In this document: piece by piece, positions 8,060 through 13,709 of the stretch
How the letters are laid out: every line of letters starts with the position of its first letter
How positions within the stretch are numbered: the stretch's first letter is position 1
Assembly (NCBI GenBank): GCA_027858215.1
Contig: JAQIDD010000367.1
Span: 1-13,709 of the forward strand
DNA: 13,709 nucleotides
Direction of reading: 5' to 3'
Source of the DNA: Candidatus Delongbacteria bacterium
GTDB lineage: Bacteria > Bacteroidota > Bacteroidia > Bacteroidales > ML635J-15
Program-made: the position numbers and the translations under genes
The notes under the pieces: generated by a model
The model's database searches: none
The model's input: the letters and a program-made list of their open reading frames with translations, nothing else
Told to the model about the DNA's origin: nothing

Positions 8060-8536
8060 ATGATCAACAAAGTAATTCTTTTAGGAAATGTAGGAAAAGA
8101 TCCTGACATCAATTATATCCAACCGGATGTCCCACTGGCAAAATTTCCATTGGCCACAGATGAATCTTTCAAGCGAAACGACGGGGAATGGGAAAACAGA
8201 ACTGAATGGCACAATGTTGTAGCCTGGCGTAATACTGCAAAATACGTAGAAGGCAGAATAAAGAAAGGTATGCAGGTATACATTGAGGGCAAAATTCAGA
8301 CCCGGAAATACGAAGACCAGGACGGACAAGATAAATACATTACACAAGTCGTGGCACAAATTATCCGCATTATCAACAAGCGGGGCATGGACGAAAATGC
8401 TCCACAAGGTCAACAACCACAGGCCAGTACAAGCAACGAACCAAAGAAAGATAACGCACCGCCGCAAAATGAATCCAGTCCAAATGAAGATCCCTTTGGC
8501 AATGAAAGCAATGAAGAGGACGATTTGCCGTTTTAA
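8060..8536 (+). CDS. ssb: Single-stranded DNA-binding protein
   Basis: A 158-aa SSB that coats single-stranded DNA during replication, repair and recombination. Residues 1 to about 109 form the OB fold, starting MINKVILLGNVGKDP and including WHNVVAWRNTAKYV and GMQVYIEGKIQTRKY. Residues about 112-150 are a flexible Gln/Pro/Asn/Glu-rich linker, and the C-terminal acidic tip EEDDLPF is the conserved docking peptide for partner proteins, as in the IPF tip of E. coli SSB. The gene begins 29 bases after the S46 stop in an AT-rich spacer. A TAAATTTT at 8045-8052 resembles a -7 element, but I see no -33 partner at a suitable distance, so an own promoter is not established. Confidence 0.97.
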   Translation: MINKVILLGNVGKDPDINYIQPDVPLAKFPLATDESFKRNDGEWENRTEWHNVVAWRNTAKYVEGRIKKGMQVYIEGKIQTRKYEDQDGQDKYITQVVAQIIRIINKRGMDENAPQGQQPQASTSNEPKKDNAPPQNESSPNEDPFGNESNEEDDLPF

Positions 8537-8586
8537 ATCTTGTGCTTATGTTCAGCATGGATGAAAGTAAAATTAAAAAAATGACG

Positions 8587-8622
8587 GACAACATCCCTTG
8601 TCATTTGTGTTGATGTTCAACA
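8587..8622 (+). other. Two small tandem hairpins between ssb and gldE
   Basis: The 125-base gap 8537-8661 contains GACAA/TTGTC (8587-8591 with 8598-8602, six-base loop) followed by TGTTGA/TCAACA (8608-8613 with 8617-8622, three-base loop). A competing pairing exists: AACATC (8590-8595) is complementary to GATGTT (8612-8617), so the stems are mutually exclusive with a longer-range one. There is no T-tract, so this is not a classic terminator. It may be a weak attenuator or processing site, or chance. No convincing gene lies in the gap. Confidence 0.25.
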
Positions 8623-8661
8623 AGACAACATTATGAATTCATTTACGTATTAGATTGGTAT

Positions 8662-9930
8662 ATGGGAACAGGCATTGGTATTCTGCTGATTGTTTTTTTA
8701 ATCATGTGTTCTGCACTTGTGTCAGGATCGGAAGTGGCGTATTTTTCACTTACACCGACAGATCAACAGATCATTTCAGGGAAAAACAACAGGGTAAGCA
8801 GAATGGTATTGAAATTGCTTAATAAACCTGAGTTTTTGCTTGCCACCATTTTGGTGGCCAACAATTTCATCAACGTAGGGATTGTCATTCTCTCTGCTTA
8901 TGTTACAGCCCCCCTGCTCCATACCATTGAATCCGAAGCCCTGCGGTTTCTTATCCAGGTGGTAGTTGTCAGCTTTTTGCTTTTGCTCTTTGGGGAACTG
9001 ATGCCAAAAGTGTATGCCAATAAATTTGCACGTAAATATGCCATGAGTATAGCCATACCACTTAACCTGATCAGTAAATTATTTTATCCGGTGTCAGCAT
9101 TGCTTACCAAAAGTACAAATGTCATCAATAAGCGCCTGAGAAAGCGGCACAAAAACATCAGCATGGACGAACTGAGCCAGGCCATTGAACTGGCTTCAGA
9201 AAACCTTGTTGATGAAAGGGAAATGCTGGAAGGCATTGTCAATTTCAGTAACATTCAGGTCAAAGAAATCATGAAACCAAGGCTTAGCATTGTCGGTCTT
9301 GACATATCTTCGGATATCAACAAATTGTTATCGGTTATTGTTGATTCAGGGTATTCAAGACTGCCTGTATATAAAGACAATCTGGATAATATACAGGGCA
9401 TACTTTACGCTAAAGACCTGTTGTCGTATCTCAATCAGAAGGAGAAAAAAGATTTCACATGGCAAAATCTCATCAGGAATTTTTATTTTGTGCCTGAATC
9501 AAAAAAAATATCCACATTGCTTGAAAAATTCCAACAGAAAAAAATACACCTCGCCATTGTTGTGGATGAATATGGAGGAACAAGCGGACTGGTTACGCTT
9601 GAAGATATCCTTGAAGAAATTGTCGGTGAAATCATTGATGAATCGGATATGGAAGAAAATTTATCCGTAAAAACAGGCAAACATACCTGGGAATTCGACG
9701 CCCGGATATCTCTGAATGATTTTTGTAAAATTGTAGAGTATGACAGCAAAACATTTGATGACATTAGAGGAGATGCAGATTCTCTGGCAGGCCTTATCCT
9801 CGAGATCAAAGGTGAAATGCCTGACAAAAATGAAAATGTCCCGTATAAAAACTTTGTTTTTACAATCAAATCGGTTGACAACCGACGCATTAAATCCATA
9901 AAAGTGTATGTTAACGATGATGAAGCATGA
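8662..9930 (+). CDS. gldE: Gliding motility-associated protein GldE (CNNM/CorC-HlyC family with CBS pair)
   Basis: A 422-aa inner-membrane protein. Residues 1 to about 155 are the CNNM (DUF21) transmembrane domain with hydrophobic segments near 5-24, 58-83, 98-112 and 128-150 and the motif SGSEVAYFSL (21-30). Two CBS domains follow (about 200-255 with EIMKPR and SRLPVYKD; about 270-325 with AIVVDEYGGTSGLVTLEDI), then a CorC_HlyC transporter-associated domain (about 340-418). The family includes proteins proposed to move Mg/Co ions. The GldE assignment rests on this architecture plus gldD immediately downstream, as in Flavobacterium johnsoniae, where GldE supports GldD function in gliding and T9SS. 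The end overlaps the start of gldD. A TAGATTGG just before the ATG weakly resembles a -7 element. Confidence 0.92.
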   Translation: MGTGIGILLIVFLIMCSALVSGSEVAYFSLTPTDQQIISGKNNRVSRMVLKLLNKPEFLLATILVANNFINVGIVILSAYVTAPLLHTIESEALRFLIQVVVVSFLLLLFGELMPKVYANKFARKYAMSIAIPLNLISKLFYPVSALLTKSTNVINKRLRKRHKNISMDELSQAIELASENLVDEREMLEGIVNFSNIQVKEIMKPRLSIVGLDISSDINKLLSVIVDSGYSRLPVYKDNLDNIQGILYAKDLLSYLNQKEKKDFTWQNLIRNFYFVPESKKISTLLEKFQQKKIHLAIVVDEYGGTSGLVTLEDILEEIVGEIIDESDMEENLSVKTGKHTWEFDARISLNDFCKIVEYDSKTFDDIRGDADSLAGLILEIKGEMPDKNENVPYKNFVFTIKSVDNRRIKSIKVYVNDDEA

Positions 9931-10501
9931 GAAGTTATGCCTGCTGTGTATTGTTTTGGTTGTTGCAGGAATGATCACTTACAGTTGTAAAAACAACCAG
10001 CCCAATCCAAAACCCAAAGGATATTTTCGCATTGACCTGCCCGAAAAAAATTACATCCGGTATGATGGAGCATGCCCCAATCATTTTGATTATCCGGAAT
10101 ATGCAATTGTGCTCAAGGGGAAAGAACCGCATCCCTGTTGGTTAAATTTATATTTTCCCCTACACAAAGCCACCGTTTATTTTACTTATAAAAAAGTCAA
10201 TAACGATCTCAAAACTCTTACCGAAGACACCAGGGAAATGGTGTACAAACATACAGTTAAAGCATCTGCAATCAATGAAACAGCCTATGCAGATGATACT
10301 TCAAACGTATATGGCATTATGTATGAACTCAAAGGCAATGTGGCCTCATGGGTCCAATTTTATATGACAGACAGCAGTGAACATTTCGTCAGGGGATCAC
10401 TTTATTTTGGGATGAAACCCAATAAAGACAGCATTGCCCCTGTTTTGGACTTTTTAAAAAAGGATATCACACATTTAATGGAAACGACAAGCTGGAATTA
10501 A
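9920..10501 (+). CDS. gldD: Gliding motility lipoprotein GldD
   Basis: A roughly 193-aa lipoprotein needed for gliding and T9SS function in Bacteroidota; it is present also in non-gliding members. A short basic n-region (MKHEK), a hydrophobic stretch (LCLLCIVLVVAGMI) and Cys in TYSCKN suggest lipoprotein export, though TYS before the Cys is a non-ideal lipobox. The mature part carries strong GldD signatures in order: PKGYFRIDLPEKNY, a CPNHFDYPEY segment, PCWLNLYFP, ATVYFTYK, EDTREMVYKHTVKA, GNVASWVQFYMTDS, and HFVRGSLYFGMKPNKDS. Possible starts are 9908, 9917 and 9920, all overlapping the end of gldE; 9920 gives the most usual signal-peptide start. The phosphopantetheinyl transferase gene begins 12 bases downstream. 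Confidence 0.93.
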   Translation: MKHEKLCLLCIVLVVAGMITYSCKNNQPNPKPKGYFRIDLPEKNYIRYDGACPNHFDYPEYAIVLKGKEPHPCWLNLYFPLHKATVYFTYKKVNNDLKTLTEDTREMVYKHTVKASAINETAYADDTSNVYGIMYELKGNVASWVQFYMTDSSEHFVRGSLYFGMKPNKDSIAPVLDFLKKDITHLMETTSWN

Positions 10502-10513
10502 GAGGACATAATT

Positions 10514-11104
10514 ATGATCATTCATCACATTATACCATCCGAAGACATAACCATTTATCTGCAGGAATTGCCACGCCATTATACAGAGGAAACAATTTCA
10601 TTGTCAGAGAAAGACAAAAAACACCTGGACAAGCTCAAAAACCCCCAGAGAAAACGGGAATTTCTGGCGGTCAGGCACTTGTTACACCAGGCCGGACTGG
10701 ATAATAACCTGACTTATGATAAAAAGCGCCCTCAACTGAAAAACAGCGGGTATAACATCAGTATTTCACATTGTAAAACGCATGCAGCCATTGCCATTTC
10801 ACAATTGCCTGTAGGTGTTGATCTTGAAATTCCCGGCAACCGAATCAAAAAAACTGCCGGCAAGTTTTTATCTCACAGTGAAAATAAGATGGCTGCCGAT
10901 GATATTCGAAGGCTTACCTTATTTTGGTCTGCAAAAGAGTGTGTTTACAAGATTAACAACAAACTGAGCAACTTTAAGCAGCAGATGCAGGTCACAGCTT
11001 ACGATGCCGGCAAAAATTACATCGGAGTGGATAGTAGAAACAAGCATTACAGTTGTTTTTACAAAGACATGTCAGATGTACTGGTAACCTGGTGCGTGGA
11101 GTAA
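10514..11104 (+). CDS. 4'-phosphopantetheinyl transferase (Sfp-like)
   Basis: A 196-aa cytoplasmic enzyme that would transfer phosphopantetheine from CoA to a Ser of a carrier protein (acyl or peptidyl). The Mg/CoA-binding motifs are visible: GVDLEI with D103 and E105, and the FWSAKECVYKI motif with W138, K141, E142 and K146. An N-terminal FLAVRHLLHQ (about 50-59) and SISHCKTHAAIAI (about 83-95) also fit Sfp-type enzymes; the length is slightly short of Sfp (about 224 aa). It lies 12 bases after gldD in the same direction, so it is probably co-transcribed; the carrier protein is not in the window. AGAGGA about 8 bases before the ATG looks like a Shine-Dalgarno sequence, unusual for this genome. 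Confidence 0.92.
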   Translation: MIIHHIIPSEDITIYLQELPRHYTEETISLSEKDKKHLDKLKNPQRKREFLAVRHLLHQAGLDNNLTYDKKRPQLKNSGYNISISHCKTHAAIAISQLPVGVDLEIPGNRIKKTAGKFLSHSENKMAADDIRRLTLFWSAKECVYKINNKLSNFKQQMQVTAYDAGKNYIGVDSRNKHYSCFYKDMSDVLVTWCVE

Positions 11105-11125
11105 TTGGTATGTTTGTTTTTATTT

Positions 11126-11172
11126 GATACAAGATTGCACCATTGCATTGCAATGCTAGATGGATATGTATC
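11126..11172. terminator. Possible bidirectional terminator region between convergent genes
   Basis: The 107-base gap between the convergent phosphopantetheinyl transferase (ends 11104) and the beta-barrel gene (ends 11212) contains nested inverted repeats. GATACA (11126-11131) pairs with TGTATC (11167-11172), and a perfect 12-bp palindrome GCATTGCAATGC sits inside at 11145-11156. A TTTT run follows on the plus strand. The T-tract is weak and the outer arms are short, so terminator function is only suggested by the location. Confidence 0.35.
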
Positions 11173-11211
11173 TTTTGAAAAAAATTGGTATTAAAACGTC
11201 CTGTCAAAAAA

Positions 11212-11757
11212 CTAAAATTTAATTCCAATACCGGCATCGAATCCAAATGCAGATATACGGACGCCCTGTGTCAATATGTAATGATAATACATACAACCAT
11301 GCAGAAAAACAGCAGGTGATATGTTGTAATCAAATCCGGCTGAAGGAGCAAGGCCAAAGTACCCGGCAGTATTGACACCATCATTGCCAAAAGCACCAAA
11401 ACGATACAATCCCATGTTTCCGCCAACGTAAGGGACAAAACCATCATTGCCAAAACGGTATTCAAGCATCCCCAGCACAGGCATAACATATTCCGTTATA
11501 TGACCTCCCAAATTTTCGTACGAATTTATGTGATATCCCAGGCTGGCTCCTACAGCAATTTTATCGTTGACATCAAACCGGCCTGCAAATGAAAACCCCA
11601 TATAAGCCTTGGCTTCATAGGTTAAATTAATATTACCGGTTGAAGGATAAAACGTTTTAAATACGCCTATGCCACCACTTAGCTTTATTTGTCCGTATGC
11701 AGTATTTATCATAAAAACACTCACAACAACCATAACTATTCGCACAATAGGTTTCAT
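11212..11757 (-). CDS. Small outer-membrane beta-barrel protein
   Basis: A 181-aa predicted outer-membrane protein of unknown function. The signal peptide is MKPIVRIVMVVVSVFMINTAYG with likely cleavage before Gln (QIKL), a common Bacteroidota pattern. The mature part alternates hydrophobic/aromatic and small polar residues (for example LSGGIGVFKTFY, AKAYMGFSFAGRF, IAVGASLGYHIN, MLEYRFGND, YFGLAPSAGFDYN) and ends in a terminal Phe (GIGIKF), as expected for a barrel recognised by the BAM machinery. The size suits an 8-stranded barrel of the OmpX/OmpW-like kind. It begins 11 bases after the nucleoside-hydrolase/FmdE stop, so both are probably one transcript, suggesting a related envelope job, such as a porin or anchor for that enzyme's ligand. 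No specific ligand can be read from the sequence. Confidence 0.85.
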   Translation of the reverse strand: MKPIVRIVMVVVSVFMINTAYGQIKLSGGIGVFKTFYPSTGNINLTYEAKAYMGFSFAGRFDVNDKIAVGASLGYHINSYENLGGHITEYVMPVLGMLEYRFGNDGFVPYVGGNMGLYRFGAFGNDGVNTAGYFGLAPSAGFDYNISPAVFLHGCMYYHYILTQGVRISAFGFDAGIGIKF

Positions 11758-11768
11758 AATATGCTTTC

Positions 11769-13181
11769 TTATTTTTGGTGAACAATAGTAAATATTTCAT
11801 TTCTGTTAAGCTCCAGCCAATACCGGAGTCCGTTTCGTCTGACATCATCCCAGTATGCTTCTGTTAAATTGCCGTATTTTTCTATGGCCAGTTCTATATC
11901 ATTTTCAAACTGCCTGATGTATTTATCTTTCAAAGCCATTTTGATGCGCATTCCCTTGTATTCAAACTCCGCTACAGGTCTGTATTCATCAGCCTCAACC
12001 ACATGAATGGTTCCATAACCCAACGATGCCCCTGTACTGAATTGCAAGCCATCATGCATGCAACTCAATGGTGGTGTTTTCCCGGCATAAGACCACACTT
12101 TAAGCTCATCCAGCCCAACATGGAAATATTCCATTGCACGGATCCCCATTTTTGCTCCGATGATGGAATAAATTCCGAGATGCCCGTGAAACTCATTGGT
12201 CATGGCAATGACATTAAACGCATCATAACCATGAGCCCTAATGATAGAATCTGCCAGGTTGGCCACATCATCCTGAAGCCATGGTTTGTCAACTGGCATG
12301 TTTTTATAGATCACCCCTTCCGTGGGCTTATTCACATCCAGTATGCCCATCATCAGCATTTCCAGTTCTTCCGGACTTTCAGGCACATTTGGATTTTCAT
12401 TTTGAACAAAATACTGTGGGAATAATAAATACACAGGTAAACACCCATCCCAGAGATATACCGGGATTTGGCCCCTATTGCCTTCCTGTACCTCCTGGCT
12501 GTGGAAATCCGTTACAGCCATGGCATATTTGTTATCCATGCTTTTGAGTGCAAGAAAATAATCCTCACTTAACCTGTACGCATTCGGGTTACAAACAAAT
12601 TCAACCGTTGAAATGTGTTCAAGCACATATTTTGCAGCCAGGCTGTCGCGGGTGTAATTCATTCCCGGATCATCCGGATTGTGATACCAGACAACACGGC
12701 TGATTTGCACACTGTCTTCAGGGTATGCCTTCAGCAACGCTGCCAGGTTGGTTAATGTGCCGCTTACAAGGTAAATATCCTTACTGCGGTGTGCATTGAG
12801 CCTTTCGTGAATTAACGCTACCACCGCTTTCTGATAATCATCATCAGGATGTCCCGGCCACACAAGGCTTGAAGCAAAATCACGATGCATAAATTTTTTA
12901 TTCAGGTTTTTTCCGGATGCCACAGGGATTCCTTCGTGTCCGAAATATTCAAGCATGCCTTTGATTCTTTTTGCTCCTAACTTCGGAGATAAAACACCAT
13001 CATTTGTAACAATGGCATTGACATTGAAATCTTTGGAAGCCAAAATAAACTGCAACATCCTAAAATCATCAATACCACAATCCGTATCAACGATCAGGTT
13101 AAATTCAGCTTTTTTATGGGCAAAAGCTGATATATTAATCAAAAACAAAAAACTAATTCCAAGCGTCAAAAGCAATTTCAT
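11769..13181 (-). CDS. Periplasmic nucleoside-hydrolase-like / FmdE-domain fusion protein
   Basis: A 470-aa exported two-domain protein. Signal peptide 1-21 (cleavage near AFA-H). Residues about 26-260 resemble inosine-uridine nucleoside hydrolases: DTDCGIDD (D32, D34, D38, D39) matches the calcium-binding DTDPGIDD motif; VSGTLTNLAALL (N145) matches the GPLTNLA segment; and D245 in LWDGCLP fits the late Asp ligand. The family's His before that Asp is Trp here (W244), and Pro in the first motif is Cys (C35). Residues about 325-420 resemble FmdE (PF02663): FHGHLG (H332, H334), SCMHDG (C374, D377) and TGASLGYG. Two cysteines usual for FmdE, in HGHLC and TGCT, are Gly336 and Ala385. A charged helical tail follows. 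It has its own probable promoter and a beta-barrel gene 11 bases downstream. Hydrolysis of a nucleoside-like ligand is inferred; the true substrate is unknown. Confidence 0.8.
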   Translation of the reverse strand: MKLLLTLGISFLFLINISAFAHKKAEFNLIVDTDCGIDDFRMLQFILASKDFNVNAIVTNDGVLSPKLGAKRIKGMLEYFGHEGIPVASGKNLNKKFMHRDFASSLVWPGHPDDDYQKAVVALIHERLNAHRSKDIYLVSGTLTNLAALLKAYPEDSVQISRVVWYHNPDDPGMNYTRDSLAAKYVLEHISTVEFVCNPNAYRLSEDYFLALKSMDNKYAMAVTDFHSQEVQEGNRGQIPVYLWDGCLPVYLLFPQYFVQNENPNVPESPEELEMLMMGILDVNKPTEGVIYKNMPVDKPWLQDDVANLADSIIRAHGYDAFNVIAMTNEFHGHLGIYSIIGAKMGIRAMEYFHVGLDELKVWSYAGKTPPLSCMHDGLQFSTGASLGYGTIHVVEADEYRPVAEFEYKGMRIKMALKDKYIRQFENDIELAIEKYGNLTEAYWDDVRRNGLRYWLELNRNEIFTIVHQK

Positions 13182-13197
13182 AGTATGTACATTTATT

Positions 13198-13226
13198 CAA
13201 ATGTAAAGGTAGAAAGAATTTACAAG
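13198..13226 (-). promoter_or_regulatory. Bacteroidota-type promoter for the hydrolase/FmdE operon
   Basis: Read on the minus strand, CTTG (13223-13226) is followed after 17 bases by TACATTTG (13198-13205), an exact match to the Bacteroidota -7 consensus TAnnTTTG with a TTG-type -33 element at a suitable distance. Transcription would start near 13193, leaving a short leader of about a dozen bases before ATG 13181. An overlapping second pair (TTGACC, 17 bases, TACCTTTA) lies a few bases upstream. Confidence 0.55.
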
Positions 13227-13419
13227 GTCAAGGACTCGCTGTTGAATAAAAAACAACTGATATGATTTAAGAATATTGACTGGTCATGGTATTGATTCAC
13301 ATGAAACATGTACATGAACTCAGAGAAGAAGGCGATTGCAACATCATTTTATCAAAATAAAACCAACTGGAAATCAACAAAAACAGATGTATGAAAAGAA
13401 AATTATTACCTGAAAAGAA
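13227..13419. other. Intergenic region between MORN-repeat gene and hydrolase promoter
   Basis: About 190 bases of AT-rich sequence without a plausible gene on either strand. It contains the 10-bp palindrome CATGTACATG (13307-13316), with a third CATG at 13300-13303. No clear terminator with a T-tract is visible after the MORN-repeat gene. Nothing else is supported. Confidence 0.5.
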
Positions 13420-13709
13420 TCACTCCTCATGCCGCCTTTCTTCCATTTTATCACCTTCGTCATAATCAACCTCAAGGGTGAGGTTGCCATTTTTATCATA
13501 AAATTCCCATGTGCCGTGTGGCTTCCCGTCTTTATATTCCTGTACTTGTTGTACGGACCCGTCGTCATAATACAGGTTTGATTTTCCCTGGCGTAATCCG
13601 TTTTCATAGTTTCCACTGCTCCAGAGCACACCATTTTCATACCAGGAGTACCATTTTCCTTCCCTTTTGCCATTTTCTATCCAGCCACGGATGTAATCCT
13701 GCCCGCTTT
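13420..13709 (-). CDS. MORN/YwqK-type repeat protein, C-terminal part (truncated by window edge)
   Basis: The reading frame is open from the window end at 13709 to the stop at 13420, so the start lies outside and at least 96 residues are present. It consists of degenerate repeats of about 23 residues: one around ENGKREGKWYSWYENG, then ENGLRQGKSNLYYDDG, then KDGKPHGTWEFYDKNG, ending in an acidic/basic tail (DYDEGDKMEERRHEE). The pattern of [DE]GKxxGxWxxYxxNG is that of MORN_2 repeats (PF07661), found in proteins annotated as YwqK-family antitoxins, many of them exported in Bacteroidota. The antitoxin label is weak here, because no toxin gene is seen and such repeats occur in many proteins of unknown role. 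A GTG at 13627 could be misread as a start but lies inside a repeat. Confidence 0.75.
   Translation of the reverse strand, partial: SGQDYIRGWIENGKREGKWYSWYENGVLWSSGNYENGLRQGKSNLYYDDGSVQQVQEYKDGKPHGTWEFYDKNGNLTLEVDYDEGDKMEERRHEE

Noticed and set aside
9290..9670. A 126-aa plus-strand open frame inside gldE
   Set aside because: It lies wholly within the CBS/CorC region of gldE, which has a strong family match; the alternative frame encodes low-quality, Lys/Ile-rich sequence.
9483..9978. Minus-strand open frames of 138 and 105 aa opposite gldE and gldD
   Set aside because: They are antisense to conserved coding sequence and show no recognisable domain or start context.
13300..13316. Three CATG motifs and the palindrome CATGTACATG as an operator
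   Set aside because: It lies about 75-85 bases upstream of the predicted -33 element, is short and AT-rich in context, and has no second copy in the window.
13374..13673. A 99-aa minus-strand open frame overlapping the MORN-repeat gene
   Set aside because: The other frame shows clear [DE]GKxxGxWxxYxxNG repeats continuing to the window edge; this frame has no family features and is a shadow.
13420..13709. A toxin-antitoxin module based on the YwqK-like label
   Set aside because: No toxin gene is visible, and MORN-type repeats are widespread in proteins without antitoxin function.
1..13709. Mobile element, prophage, CRISPR array or RNA gene
   Set aside because: No transposase, integrase, spaced repeat array, tRNA-like or rRNA-like sequence was seen, and the gene order is that of ordinary chromosomal operons.

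Overview
The window looks like a chromosomal segment of a Bacteroidota bacterium, probably a free-living Bacteroidales/Marinilabiliales-type organism or a relative; the exact taxon cannot be fixed by eye. The evidence is a secreted protein ending in a type IX secretion (T9SS) sorting domain, the Bacteroidota-specific genes gldE and gldD, an S46 dipeptidyl-peptidase, almost no Shine-Dalgarno sequences, and one good Bacteroidota-type promoter (TAnnTTTG at -7). Base composition is AT-rich and fairly even. I see no insertion sequences, phage genes, tRNAs, rRNAs or CRISPR arrays, so this is mostly core genome rather than an island.

Layout. (1) 53-2899, minus: a large secreted M14 zinc carboxypeptidase with PKD domains and a T9SS sorting domain. 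(2) 3002-8030, plus, divergent from the first: a tight operon of a Rossmann/DUF2520 oxidoreductase-like protein, a KdsC-like HAD phosphatase, a UbiA-family prenyltransferase and a Maf nucleotide pyrophosphatase, with ATGA stop/start overlaps or a 1-base gap between them. An S46 peptidase of DPP11 type follows 23 bases later. (3) 8060-11104, plus: ssb, then gldE, gldD and a 4'-phosphopantetheinyl transferase. (4) 11212-13181, minus, convergent with the previous block: a periplasmic nucleoside-hydrolase/FmdE fusion followed 11 bases later by a small outer-membrane beta-barrel protein. (5) 13420-13709, minus: the C-terminal part of a MORN/YwqK-type repeat protein, cut by the window edge.

How the genes fit together. 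The secreted carboxypeptidase and the DPP11-like peptidase point to extracellular and periplasmic peptide use. GldE and GldD are accessory proteins of gliding/T9SS, the route that would export the carboxypeptidase. The DUF2520-KdsC-UbiA-Maf block combines envelope sugar metabolism (Kdo), isoprenoid/ether-lipid-like chemistry and nucleotide housekeeping.

The least conventional locus is the nucleoside-hydrolase/FmdE fusion with its beta-barrel partner. The fusion has a signal peptide, keeps most calcium-site acidic residues of the hydrolase, but replaces the usual catalytic His with Trp and lacks two of the three cysteines typical of FmdE domains. It is the best candidate here for an undescribed function.
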